A stretch of DNA of 64,000 nucleotides from Dyella subtropica (GCF_026283965.1 NZ_JAPDPD010000009.1:124001-188000), one strand, 5' to 3'. Positions 26,872 to 35,059 are shown, counted from the first letter of the stretch. A program made the numbers and translations. The notes: generated from the sequence alone by a model not told the origin.

Positions 26872-29800
26872 GTGAACAGTCGAATTCGTGCCAGAGTCTT
26901 GCCGTTTGCCATCGCATCGTTGCTTGCCATGTCGGTGCCCGCCATCGCTCAGGACACCTCGTCCTCGATCAGCGGTCGCGTGCTGGATGCCAGCGGCCAG
27001 CCGCTCGCCGGCGCCACCGTGGAGATCGTGCATGCGCCGACCGGCACCACCAAGACCACCATCACCGACGCCAACGGTCGCTACGCTGCGCAGGGTCTGC
27101 GCGTGGGCGGTCCGTTCGATGTGAAGGTGGCGAAGGGCGGTCAGCAGACGGAGCAGGACAATGTTTATCTGCAGCTCGCGCAGGACACGGCGGTCAATTT
27201 GACCGTGGGTGCCGCCGTGGCCGCGAAGAACCTGACGGGCGTGACGGTATCGGCGAACGCGTTGTCGCAGACGTTCACTCCGGAGAACAAGGGCATCAGC
27301 ACCAATATTTCGCGTCGTGAGCTGGAGGCAGCGCCGACGCCGGGCCGTTCGATCCAGAACATCGTGCGCATGGATCCCCGCGTGGTGATCAGCGATCGCG
27401 CCCGCGGCGAGATCTCTGCCATCGGCCAGAACAGCCGCTACAACAACATCACCGTGGACTCGGTCAGCGCGAACGACCCGTTCGGCCTGAATGCGAACGG
27501 CCTGCCGACCCTGGGCACGCCGATCTCGCAGGACACGATCGAGGAATACAACATCTCGACCGCGAACTACGACGTGGGTACCCGCCGCGGCGTGGGTGCG
27601 AACATCAATGCGGTCACCAAGAGCGGTACCAACGATTTCCACGGCTCGGTGTACTACGCCTTCCAGAACCGTGACGACATGATCGGCGATAACCCGGCCG
27701 GTGCTCGATACGCCGGTTTTGCGCGCCAGTGGACGGCTGGCGGTACGGTCGGCGGCCCGATCATCAAGGACAAATTGTTCTTCTTCGCGTCGGCCGAAAA
27801 GAGCACCCAGATCGGCTCCGGCAGTCCTTACGGCCCGGCCGACTCCAGCGCGGCCACGCCGATCGCGAATCTGACTTCCGCGCAAGTGCAGGCGGTCCGC
27901 GACGCGGCCGCACAGAAGTGGGGCATGAACAACCTGGGTTCCGTCGGTGGCGGTAACTCGAACCTGCTCGACAAGCGCTACCTGGCCAAGATCGACTGGA
28001 ATATCACCAACAACCATCGCGCCAGCTTCACCTACAGCGAGACCAAGGAAGAAAAGCCGGTCATCAGCGGCAGCACCACCAAGCTGGTGCTCTCCAGCGG
28101 TTGGTACAAAACCAAGGTTGACAACAAGAGCTACGCGCTGCACTTCTACGACGACTGGTCGGACATTTTCTCTTCCGATACCACCCTGTCGTATGCGGAC
28201 TTCGACCAGAAGCGCGGCCCCAACGGCGTGGCCATGCCCGACGTGACGGTCTATCCGGCCACGTTCAACGGTCCGGCGGTCGAATTTGGCACCGAATCTT
28301 CCAGTCAGGCCAACGTGCTGAAGGTGAAAACCCTCAACGCCGCCTGGGCAGGCACGCTTTACCTCGGCGATCACACCGTCAAGGGTGGCTTCGACTACGA
28401 GCACGATAAGTACTACGACCTGTTCCTGCAGAACCTGTTCGGCAGCTACACCTTCGAAGATCTGAGGGGCAGCCCGAACACCGGCCTGCAGAACTTCCTC
28501 GCTGGCAACTATTACCAGTACCGCTATTACCGTCCGGCCGATGGCCTGTCGCTGGCTGACACCGCAGCCGCCTACAGGCTCAACCAGTGGGGCATCTTCC
28601 TGCAGGACACCTGGCAGGTGAACAGCAACCTGTCGGTGCAATACGGCTTCCGCGTCGACATCCCGTTGATGAGCGACAAGCCACTCTACAACGGGAAGTT
28701 CGCGGCTGCCTTCAAGGAGCCGGACGGCACTCCGCGCAACAACCAGGTGACCATCAACGGCAACCGTGTCATCCAGCCACGCGTGTCGTTCAACTACACC
28801 TTCGACACCGAGCACATGACCCAGCTGCGCGGCGGCGCGGGCCTGTTCGTGACGAATCCGCCGGGCGTCTGGATCGGCAACATCTTCTCCAACTCCGGCA
28901 TGACCCAGGTGCAGTACAACTGCGGTCCGACCCAGCCCAAGCCGTGCAATACCAATCTGCCGGCGTTCAGCCCGAATCCGAGTGCCCAGAACAACGGCGC
29001 GGCCGGCGGCCAGATGACAGTGAACACCGTCGAGCCGGGCTTCCGCATCCCCAGCGCTTGGAAGATGAGCCTGGGTTTCGACAAGGAGCTGCCGTGGTAC
29101 GGCTTGATCGCTACCGCCGATTACGAACACATCAAGCAGCGTGACGCGATCTGGTATCAGAACCTGAACCTGGGCGCGCCGACCGCCGTTCTGCCGGATG
29201 GTCGCCTCAGCTATTACGCCAAGCCGACGATGGACCCGAAGGCCGCTGGCCAGTCGTCCCGCGCCAACGCGAACCCGGCGTTCTCCGACGGTGTCATTAA
29301 CTTGGCCAACACCAGCCGCGGCAAGGCCGACAGCCTGACCCTCGCGCTGAAGAAGCCGTTTGCGGACGACTGGCAGGCGATGGTCGGCTTCGCCTGGAGC
29401 CGCTCCACCGAGGTCAATCCGGGTACCTCCAGCGTGGCCCGCTCGAACTACATCAACAACTACGTCCGTAACCCGAACGAGAACGTGGCGAGCGTCTCCA
29501 ACTACTCGATTCCGCGTCGCGTGATCGCGTCGCTGACCTGGCAGCATCGCTTCTTCGGCGATTACGTCACCAGCGCCAGTGCGTTCTACGACGGTCATTC
29601 GGCGGCGCCGTACAGCTGGGTGTTCGGCAACGACGCCAATGGCGACGGCGTGGCCAACGACCTGGTCTACATCCCGCGTCCGGGTGACGTGGAGTTCGGC
29701 TACCGGGATCCGAAAGGCAATGTCGTGCCGATCGATCCCCAGCTGGTGCAGCAGTTCTATAGCTACGTCCAGAAGAACGATTACCTGAAGGAGCACCAGG

Positions 29801-30189
29801 GCCAGATCGCCCGTCGCAATGGCGATCGCGCCGGCTGGCTCAACCAGATCGACCTGAGCTTCAGCCAGGAAATCCCGGGCATCTTCAAGGGCAACAAGGG
29901 CGAGATTCGCTTCGACATCTACAACTTCACTAACATGCTGAACAAGAAGTGGGGTATTGAGAAGCGCGTCAACTTCCCGGGCGGCCGCAATTTGGCTGAC
30001 TTCGCGGGTGTCGACCCGACCACCGGCAAGTACATCTACGACATCACCTGTGGCGGCAAGGTCGCGACCTGTACGAGCTACATCCAGAACGGCGGCTACA
30101 GCCCGCAGGCGGTTCCGACCTATATCAACAACAACGACGACCTGGCCCAGCGCTGGTCGGTTCAGCTGACCCTGAAGTACAAGTTCTAA
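26872..30189 (+). CDS. TonB-dependent receptor, Oar-like
   Basis: 1105 residues. The signal peptide ends AIAQ. A carboxypeptidase-regulatory-like domain (about 30-110, ISGRVLDASGQPLAGATVEI) precedes the plug (about 120-240, with GRSIQNIVRMDPRV) and a large 22-strand barrel ending in a C-terminal aromatic (LTLKYKF). This is the Oar layout, common in Xanthomonadales and Myxococcus; ligands are generally unknown. The start is GTG, with AAGGG upstream at a long spacing. Codon bias is strong (clean GC3), suggesting high expression. No TonB/ExbBD or regulator gene is adjacent. Confidence 0.92.
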   Translation: MNSRIRARVLPFAIASLLAMSVPAIAQDTSSSISGRVLDASGQPLAGATVEIVHAPTGTTKTTITDANGRYAAQGLRVGGPFDVKVAKGGQQTEQDNVYLQLAQDTAVNLTVGAAVAAKNLTGVTVSANALSQTFTPENKGISTNISRRELEAAPTPGRSIQNIVRMDPRVVISDRARGEISAIGQNSRYNNITVDSVSANDPFGLNANGLPTLGTPISQDTIEEYNISTANYDVGTRRGVGANINAVTKSGTNDFHGSVYYAFQNRDDMIGDNPAGARYAGFARQWTAGGTVGGPIIKDKLFFFASAEKSTQIGSGSPYGPADSSAATPIANLTSAQVQAVRDAAAQKWGMNNLGSVGGGNSNLLDKRYLAKIDWNITNNHRASFTYSETKEEKPVISGSTTKLVLSSGWYKTKVDNKSYALHFYDDWSDIFSSDTTLSYADFDQKRGPNGVAMPDVTVYPATFNGPAVEFGTESSSQANVLKVKTLNAAWAGTLYLGDHTVKGGFDYEHDKYYDLFLQNLFGSYTFEDLRGSPNTGLQNFLAGNYYQYRYYRPADGLSLADTAAAYRLNQWGIFLQDTWQVNSNLSVQYGFRVDIPLMSDKPLYNGKFAAAFKEPDGTPRNNQVTINGNRVIQPRVSFNYTFDTEHMTQLRGGAGLFVTNPPGVWIGNIFSNSGMTQVQYNCGPTQPKPCNTNLPAFSPNPSAQNNGAAGGQMTVNTVEPGFRIPSAWKMSLGFDKELPWYGLIATADYEHIKQRDAIWYQNLNLGAPTAVLPDGRLSYYAKPTMDPKAAGQSSRANANPAFSDGVINLANTSRGKADSLTLALKKPFADDWQAMVGFAWSRSTEVNPGTSSVARSNYINNYVRNPNENVASVSNYSIPRRVIASLTWQHRFFGDYVTSASAFYDGHSAAPYSWVFGNDANGDGVANDLVYIPRPGDVEFGYRDPKGNVVPIDPQLVQQFYSYVQKNDYLKEHQGQIARRNGDRAGWLNQIDLSFSQEIPGIFKGNKGEIRFDIYNFTNMLNKKWGIEKRVNFPGGRNLADFAGVDPTTGKYIYDITCGGKVATCTSYIQNGGYSPQAVPTYINNNDDLAQRWSVQLTLKYKF

Positions 30190-30227
30190 TCGGTCGGCCC
30201 AATCGGTCGGCATTTAGGAAAGGCGAT

Positions 30228-30261
30228 GGCCGGTACTCGTAAGGGTGCCGGCCTTCTTTTT
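30228..30261 (+). terminator. Terminator of the TonB receptor gene
   Basis: A 9-bp GC-rich stem with one G-U pair (30228-30236 and 30245-30253) is followed by TTCTTTTT. It lies 39 nt after the receptor stop. Confidence 0.85.
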
Positions 30262-30360
30262 GGCTTGACCCTGCCACGTCCGGCGCGAGAAGCTAAACGG
30301 TCCGCTGCAGTCCGCGCGGGCCGTAGCCGCCCAAGGAAAGCGGCGAGGAGAACCATACGT

Positions 30361-31761
30361 ATGAACGATATGCAGTCCGGTAAAGCCGGCAAGTCCGCCA
30401 CCGTCAGCGCGCGCATTTCGCCCGCCGGTGGCCTGGACATCCTGTCCCGCAATGAAGTGATTCGCCTGCGCGATGCCAGCGGTTCGGGTCTGCACGCGCT
30501 GCTGCGCCGTTGCGCGCTGGCGGTGCTGACCTCGGGCAATCTCAGTGATGATCCGGGCTCGATGTTTGAGCAGTATCCCAACTTCGATATCCAGGTGCTG
30601 CAGCAGGATCGCGGCATCAAGATCGAACTGACCCACGCGCCGGGCCAAGCTTTTGTGGATGGCCAGATCATCCGGGGTATCAATGAGCTGCTGGTCGCCG
30701 TGGTGCGCGACATCGTCTATGTGTCGACGCAGCTGGAGCAGGGCGGTTTCGATCTGGACGACTCGGTGGGCATCACCCACGCAGTGTTCGAGATTCTGCG
30801 CAATGCACGCATTCTGAAAGCGCAGATCGATCCGAACCTGGTGGTGTGCTGGGGCGGACATTCGATTTCGCGCGAGGAGTACGACTACACCAAGCTGGTG
30901 GGTTATCAGCTCGGTCTGCGCGGGCTGGATATCTGCACGGGCTGTGGCCCTGGGGCGATGAAGGGACCGATGAAGGGGGCCACCATCGCGCATGCCAAGC
31001 AGCGTCGTCGCAACAATCGCTACATCGGCGTCACCGAGCCGGGCATTATCGCGGCGGAATCGCCGAACCCGATCGTGAACCATCTGGTGATCATGCCGGA
31101 CATCGAGAAGCGCCTTGAGGCCTTCGTGCGTATCGGCCACGGCATCATCGTGTTTCCGGGGGGCGTGGGCACGGCGGAGGAGATTCTCTATCTGCTCGGC
31201 ATCTTGCTGCATCCGGACAACGCGGGCATTCCGTTCCCGCTGATCTTCACTGGCCCGAAGCAGTCGGCACCTTATTTCGAGCAGATCGACCGCTTCCTGC
31301 GCCTTACCCTGGGCGACAGCGTGGCGCAGTATTACCAGATCATCATCGACAACCCGGGCTCCGTGGCGCACGCAATGGTGCGCGGTATCGACAAAGTGCG
31401 TAACCACCGCCTGGACAACAAGGATGCGTTCTTCTTCAACTGGGCGTTGAGCATTCCGCTCCCGTTCCAGGTGCCGTTCCGCCCGACTCATGAGGCCATG
31501 CGCGGCCTAGCCATCCATCGCGACCGCCCACGGCACGAGTTGGCGGCGGACCTGCGTCGCGCCTTCTCCGGCATCGTCGCCGGCAACGTGAAGGAGGATG
31601 GCGTGCGCGCCATCGAACAGCATGGTCCGTTCGACATCGACGGCCAGGCCGACATCATGCGTGCGCTGGACGAGCTCCTGCAGGCTTTCGTCATTCAGCA
31701 CCGCATGAAACTGCCCGGCGGCGCCGCTTACGTGCCGTGCTACCGAGTGATCACCGGCTGA
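30361..31761 (+). CDS. ppnN: Nucleotide 5'-monophosphate nucleosidase PpnN
   Basis: 466 residues, the size of E. coli PpnN (YgdH). A LOG-family hydrolase that cleaves purine and pyrimidine NMPs to base and ribose 5-phosphate and is activated by (p)ppGpp. The central LOG domain has the GGHSISREEY, GCGPGAMKGPMKGA and PGGVGTAEE motifs. N- and C-terminal DUF4478/DUF3412-type regions flank it. The start is taken at 30361 because GAGGAG lies about 10 nt upstream; an earlier Met at 30226 falls inside the preceding terminator. Confidence 0.93.
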   Translation: MNDMQSGKAGKSATVSARISPAGGLDILSRNEVIRLRDASGSGLHALLRRCALAVLTSGNLSDDPGSMFEQYPNFDIQVLQQDRGIKIELTHAPGQAFVDGQIIRGINELLVAVVRDIVYVSTQLEQGGFDLDDSVGITHAVFEILRNARILKAQIDPNLVVCWGGHSISREEYDYTKLVGYQLGLRGLDICTGCGPGAMKGPMKGATIAHAKQRRRNNRYIGVTEPGIIAAESPNPIVNHLVIMPDIEKRLEAFVRIGHGIIVFPGGVGTAEEILYLLGILLHPDNAGIPFPLIFTGPKQSAPYFEQIDRFLRLTLGDSVAQYYQIIIDNPGSVAHAMVRGIDKVRNHRLDNKDAFFFNWALSIPLPFQVPFRPTHEAMRGLAIHRDRPRHELAADLRRAFSGIVAGNVKEDGVRAIEQHGPFDIDGQADIMRALDELLQAFVIQHRMKLPGGAAYVPCYRVITG

Positions 31762-31781
31762 GGGGGCGGTCGGTTGAAAAC

Positions 31782-31805
31782 GGGCTGTCAGTGGCTTGAC
31801 AGCCC
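31782..31805. repeat. Palindrome upstream of tRNA-Asn
   Basis: Perfect 9-bp arms (31782-31790 and 31797-31805) with a 6-nt loop lie between ppnN and tRNA-Asn. The right arm contains TTGACA (31796-31801), a consensus -35 box for the tRNA. No T-run follows, so it may be a promoter-associated palindrome as much as a ppnN terminator. Confidence 0.5.
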
Positions 31806-31838
31806 GGCGGCCAATATTCAAACTACGCAGCTCACCCC

Positions 31839-31915
31839 GCCCGAATAGCTCAGCCGGTTAGAGCACTTGACTGTTAATCAGGGGGTCGTTGGTTCGAGTC
31901 CAACTTCGGGCGCCA
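31839..31915 (+). tRNA. tRNA-Asn (GTT)
   Basis: 77 nt including the encoded CCA. The acceptor arms GCCCGAA (31839-31845) and TTCGGGC (31905-31911) pair perfectly. The D arm is TAGCTCAGCCGGTTAGAGCA. The anticodon stem-loop TTGACTGTTAATCAG gives anticodon GTT. The T arm is CGTTGGTTCGAGTCCAACT. Its 3' part is duplicated at 34203-34251. Confidence 0.97.
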
Positions 31916-31921
31916 AATTTC

Positions 31922-31952
31922 AAGGACTTACCTCACGGTAGGTCCTTTTTTA
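31922..31952 (+). terminator. tRNA-Asn terminator
   Basis: An 11-bp stem with one G-U pair (31922-31932 and 31937-31947), a 4-nt loop and a run of seven T. Confidence 0.85.
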
Positions 31953-32130
31953 TTTTCCATTGCGGAAAATTGAGCGGCGCGGAAGCTGCGTTGTTCACGA
32001 GGCACCCTTGCTCGCGCTTTCGATTGGCGAAAGGACTGATTTGTCCGCAGCTGGAAGGTTTGCTATCGGTCGAAATCGGATATCGCGCTTGTTCGCCCTT
32101 GCTTGAAACCGCTCCATTCTGGCCACCCCA

Positions 32131-32154
32131 GGTCTGGCCGTCGAAGGCCAGACC
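32131..32154 (-). terminator. Hairpin downstream of the GST gene
   Basis: Perfect 9-bp arms (32131-32139 and 32146-32154) with a 6-nt loop lie 55 nt beyond the GST stop. No T-run follows on the minus strand. The rest of 31953-32208 holds no recognisable gene. Confidence 0.4.
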
Positions 32155-32202
32155 CAATAAAGCGAACCAAGGCTCTGGCGGTGGTATTGGGCCCTGCGCC
32201 GA

Positions 32203-32860
32203 GCTTGATTAGTCGGCTGGTGGCTTGCCGGTGTTAGCCGCCAATTGCGCGGCAAAAGCGCGCTGGTAGGCTGGCCGCGCTTCGCCGCGGGCGACATACG
32301 CCGCGAGGTTCGGAAATTCGTCCAGGATGCCTGATGGCTTCGTCCTGAGCAGCACCGACACCATCATCAGGTCGCCCGCGCTGAAGGCGCTATCCAGCCA
32401 GTCGGCATCGCCAAGGCGGGTGGAAAGCTGGCCCAGGCGCTGGCGGATGCGGTCCACGACCAGCGGCAGGCGCTCCTTGCTCCACGGCTTGTCGCCCTCC
32501 TGGAACTTGGCGATGACGAGTTCCATGATGCTGGGCTCTACGGAGTTGAGGGCGGCAAACATCCATGTGATTGCACGTGCCCGGGCATTGGCATCCTTCG
32601 GCAACAGGCCTGTATGTTGCTCGGCGATATGGAAGACGATCGCGCCGGTTTCGAACAAGGCCAGATCGCCTTCCTCATACGTTGGAATCTGTCCAAAAGG
32701 ATGAAGCGCCAGATGCGCGGGTTCCTTCATCGCCTGGAACGACACGTATCGAACGTCGTAGGGCTGGCCCACCTCTTCCAGCGCCCAGCGAGCGCGTATC
32801 GCGCGCCAGCCCCTTGCCGCCGTCGGGCGACCGTTCAAAGGCGGTAATGGTGATGCTCAT
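32203..32860 (-). pseudogene. Glutathione S-transferase family gene, frameshifted
   Basis: The ATG at 32858-32860 has a near-perfect ribosome site (AAGGAGGAA, spacer about 7) and encodes MSITITAFERSPDGGKGLARDTR, a convincing GST N-terminus. From about 32790 the coherent GST sequence (RWALEEVGQPYDVRYVSF, then HPFGQIPTYEEGDLALFETGAIVFHIAE and the helical C-domain) continues in another frame, ending with a TAG-side stop near 32209. One or two bases appear lost or gained there. Read across, the protein would be about 215 residues with a normal two-domain GST layout. Without repair the frame started by the good ribosome site ends about 60 codons on. It lies inside the tRNA-Asn-bounded segment. Confidence 0.65.
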
Positions 32861-32878
32861 GGTGATGTTCCTCCTTTA

Positions 32879-32929
32879 GAGCCTGTTCAATATCTTTTCG
32901 TAGCCCGCGAAAAGATATTGAACAGGCTC
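32879..32929. repeat. Perfect 22-nt inverted repeat (hairpin 1)
   Basis: Arms 32879-32900 and 32908-32929 are exact inverted copies beginning GAGCCTGTTCAATATC, with a 7-nt spacer. It lies just upstream of the GST ribosome site. The perfect arms and GAGCCTG-type ends recall fused insertion-sequence ends or a tiny MITE, which is inference. Confidence 0.85.
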
Positions 32930-32945
32930 TCAGATATCTCTCGAT

Positions 32946-32988
32946 CGACCTTCTGCAGCCCTCGCACCGCGATGGCTGCAGAAGGTCG
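32946..32988. repeat. Perfect 15-nt inverted repeat (hairpin 2)
   Basis: Arms 32946-32960 and 32974-32988 are exact inverted copies (CGACCTTCTGCAGCC type) around a 13-nt loop, 16 nt beyond hairpin 1. It lies between the orphan secreted-protein gene (minus strand, ends 33030) and the GST start, so it may serve as that gene's terminator. Confidence 0.8.
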
Positions 32989-33029
32989 CTAACACGCGAG
33001 GATGCTCCCAGCGCCAAACCGCCCCGGCA

Positions 33030-33794
33030 TCAGTGACTATGCATGCCCGCAGGCGTTCCGTCGGACCAATTTCCGATCCCGACCAAGAACACGAGAATGG
33101 GCGGCAAACCTTTCATTTGGGGTTGTTGGTCCGGAGAGAAGAACCAATAGGGACTGGACATAACCGGTGAGCCCTCTGCGCCGGAACCCCAATCCTTACC
33201 GTCTTTGACCAGGGTGTCGAACATGAGATGAGGCATGTTGTGGTCCCCGTCGTCGGTCAGATACGACGATTTCGACAGCATGTAATCCATGGCGCCGCTT
33301 TCGAGGTCCGGCAGTTGTTTATTTTTGTACGCGGCGTGGAGTGCCGACAGCATCTCCGCTTTGGAACGACCCGCCATCGCCATTTTGGCGCGCAGATTGA
33401 AGATGGGGATGATCGAACGTGCGGCTTGGGGGTTCAGACAATCGGCAGCCCTTATTTTCGGGTTCCAGAATTCAGGCCAGTCAAACGGCCCTCCCCAACT
33501 TCTACCCACCACGCAGACAAACCCGTTCTTGCCTTCGACCGCTGTCTCGTAGCCTTTGCGCCCTAGAACCAGGATCGTAGCGTCGCGGGAAATTGACTCC
33601 GGCGCCGCACTGCGCGCCAGGGCTATTTCGGCTTCCCGGTTCGCCATGAGGTATTGGTCGACTGGCGCCATCTTCGGGTAAGGCGGCGCCACACTGGGTT
33701 TCTGCGTATCCTGCGACATCGCTTGCTGCGATGCACCGAACATCGCAAGCAGTACAAAGCTCATGATTTCGATGGCGCGCTTCGCTTTTTGCAT
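33030..33794 (-). CDS. Predicted secreted protein of unknown function
   Basis: 254 residues. A signal peptide (about 1-31, basic start, hydrophobic SFVLLAMFGA, likely cleavage after AMSQ) leads to a soluble domain with two Cys (VCVVGRSW and AADCLNP) that may form a disulfide. The C-terminal part is rich in aromatic and His residues (HNMPHLMFDTLV, SSPYWFFSPD) and ends GMHSH. The start is fixed by AGGAGG shortly before the ATG at 33794. No family was recognised. It lies inside the tRNA-Asn-bounded segment, its base composition is less GC-rich than its neighbours, and it has no operon partner. Confidence 0.7.
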   Translation of the reverse strand: MQKAKRAIEIMSFVLLAMFGASQQAMSQDTQKPSVAPPYPKMAPVDQYLMANREAEIALARSAAPESISRDATILVLGRKGYETAVEGKNGFVCVVGRSWGGPFDWPEFWNPKIRAADCLNPQAARSIIPIFNLRAKMAMAGRSKAEMLSALHAAYKNKQLPDLESGAMDYMLSKSSYLTDDGDHNMPHLMFDTLVKDGKDWGSGAEGSPVMSSPYWFFSPDQQPQMKGLPPILVFLVGIGNWSDGTPAGMHSH

Positions 33795-34202
33795 GGGATT
33801 CCTCCTGACCATGGGTATGTTTCAGTCAGCCCGCAATAGGCGCTGATCGGCTGCCTTCACGATGTCGACGAACGGCCGAACCGAAATTCGACAAGTCGTC
33901 GGGAAAAATCAGCTGTGTCCGCATTGAGCATGGATTGATTCAAGCGGCGATAGCCTAGTGCTTTCGGAGGGGCCGGAACTCGGGTTCGTGCGTGCCGGGA
34001 AATCCCAAACCTCAAGGCCGAATGATCATCTCAGCTAGTACGCGGGCAGTACCACCAAGGGATGTCTGGCAGGGCTCTCGGAAGAAGAGATGGTCTGAGC
34101 GATGTGAAAAAATGAGCCGCAAGCCCGTTGCCAAGCGGGCAAAGCTGGTAGGTTGTGGAAAATTAAGTCGGCTAACTTATTTATCCTCATCTTTAATCGG
34201 GC
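33795..34202. other. Gene-free right part of the island remnant
   Basis: About 400 bp between the secreted-protein gene and the tRNA-Asn fragment. Base composition is mixed and partly AT-rich (34150-34200). No coding sequence, integrase remnant or repeat was recognised here. The upstream promoter of the secreted-protein gene must lie at its left edge. Confidence 0.5.
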
Positions 34203-34251
34203 TGACTGTTAATCAGGGGGGGGCGTTGGTTCGAGTCCAACTTCGGGCGCC
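34203..34251 (+). repeat. tRNA-Asn 3'-end duplicate (putative attachment site)
   Basis: Repeats the anticodon loop, T arm and acceptor 3' strand of the tRNA-Asn gene at 31868-31914. The final 28 nt (34224-34251) are identical. The variable region differs (three G instead of one T), and no 5' half of a tRNA precedes it. It lacks the encoded final A of CCA. It is followed 8 nt later by a normal-looking tRNA terminator. Confidence 0.85.
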
Positions 34252-34258
34252 GAATTCG

Positions 34259-34293
34259 ACAAGGCCTTGCAGCGATGCAAGGCCTTGTTTTTT
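34259..34293 (+). terminator. Terminator after the tRNA-Asn fragment
   Basis: A perfect 13-bp stem (34259-34271 and 34276-34288), a 4-nt loop and six T. This strong terminator now serves no intact upstream gene, which supports the idea that a full tRNA 3' end once stood here. Confidence 0.9.
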
Positions 34294-34345
34294 GCGCGTG
34301 CGGGATGAGCCATGGAAGAAATGAATCCTCTCTTGCCCCGGCGAT

Positions 34346-34906
34346 TCATCTGACACTGGCGCATTGAGACGCCTCGTCGGTGGTGGGTGTATAGCCGCGC
34401 ACACGACCAACGTTGGAGACTTTCACACCCAGTACGTGACTGGCATCGCCGCGGCGACAGATCAGCAGGGTGAGGTTGTTGCCGCCGGCGGAGCCATCGG
34501 GCTGAAATTGTGTGAGGCGGCGGCCCGCGGTGCTTTGGATGGTCAGGTCGGTCGAGCTGTTCGAATGATTGCGTTGAGGTGGGCCGTCCAACTGAGCGGC
34601 CTGCTGGCCCCGAAATCCCACCAGCCAGCCACCATCCCAAAGCACCTCGGCGCTGCAGCGCTGGCCATCGCGAGTGGGGCAGGCGAGGGTGGGCCTGCCG
34701 GTTTGCACGGCCAGGGCGCGTGCGTGCTGCAAGGTGGCGATAAGGTCGGTTTGCGCCACGCGCACTTTATTGCTTCCCAACAGGTGCCATAGCGAGGGCA
34801 CGGCGATGCATGCCAGGACGGACGCGATCACGATGACCATGATCTGTTCGATCAGCGTGACGCCCCGCTGCCCTTCGGGGCTGTATCGTTCATGGGATGA
34901 GTTCAA
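34346..34906 (-). CDS. GspH/FimT-type pseudopilin
   Basis: 186 residues. The type IV prepilin motif is clear: a short leader ending GQRG, then VTLIEQIMVIVIASVLACIAVP, with the +5 Glu that pilins use for assembly. The C-terminal part is a GspH/FimT-like beta domain with Cys residues (LACPTRDGQRCSAE, LLICRRGD, ASQCASV). No ATG is suitably placed. The TTG at 34904-34906 has AGGAG 7 nt upstream and gives a 14-residue leader, so it is the chosen start. Other minor pilin genes, normally adjacent, are absent. It is divergent from uvrB. Confidence 0.75.
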   Translation of the reverse strand: MNSSHERYSPEGQRGVTLIEQIMVIVIASVLACIAVPSLWHLLGSNKVRVAQTDLIATLQHARALAVQTGRPTLACPTRDGQRCSAEVLWDGGWLVGFRGQQAAQLDGPPQRNHSNSSTDLTIQSTAGRRLTQFQPDGSAGGNNLTLLICRRGDASHVLGVKVSNVGRVRGYTPTTDEASQCASVR

Positions 34907-34994
34907 GACCGGGCTCCTGCGTTGCCAGGAAACCGATGCTAGGAACTCTGCATCGCGTTGCCTGCAAGCGGTCGAGGCCAATCGGTGTCGGAAA

Positions 34995-35017
34995 CTGCTG
35001 ACACCCTCTGTCAGCAG
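34995..35017. promoter_or_regulatory. Palindrome upstream of uvrB
   Basis: Perfect 9-nt arms (CTGCTGACA and its complement) with a 5-nt spacer lie 43 nt before the uvrB start, within the divergent pilin-uvrB region. It could be an operator or an RNA hairpin in the uvrB leader. It does not match the LexA boxes I know, so damage control through it is not claimed. Confidence 0.45.
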
Positions 35018-35059
35018 GCCCGATTTAAAATGCTCCAAGGTGACCGCATGTGGACTGCC

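Larger units (their letters stand above)
31868..34251. mobile_element. Small tRNA-Asn-bounded island remnant
   Basis: The 3' part of tRNA-Asn (31868-31914) recurs as a direct repeat at 34203-34251, with the last 28 nt identical and one short change in the G-run. A repeat of a tRNA 3' end is the usual trace of integration by a tyrosine recombinase using the tRNA as attachment site. The 2.3 kb between holds a frameshifted GST gene, two perfect hairpins and an orphan secreted protein, but no integrase. It may be a decayed island or a degraded tandem tRNA duplication. Confidence 0.5.

Noticed and set aside
26773-30213. An 1146-codon open frame antisense to the whole TonB receptor gene
   Set aside because: It mirrors a strongly codon-biased GC-rich gene, contains no recognisable domain, and the sense strand encodes a complete receptor. 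Such shadows are common when GC3 is high.
33992-34324. A 110-codon frame running through the tRNA-Asn fragment
   Set aside because: No ribosome site or family. It crosses the tRNA remnant and its terminator, so it is not a credible gene.
34995-35017. LexA/SOS box for uvrB
   Set aside because: The palindrome does not resemble either the E. coli CTGT-N8-ACAG spacing or the LexA motifs known from Xanthomonadales, so only an unassigned palindrome is reported.
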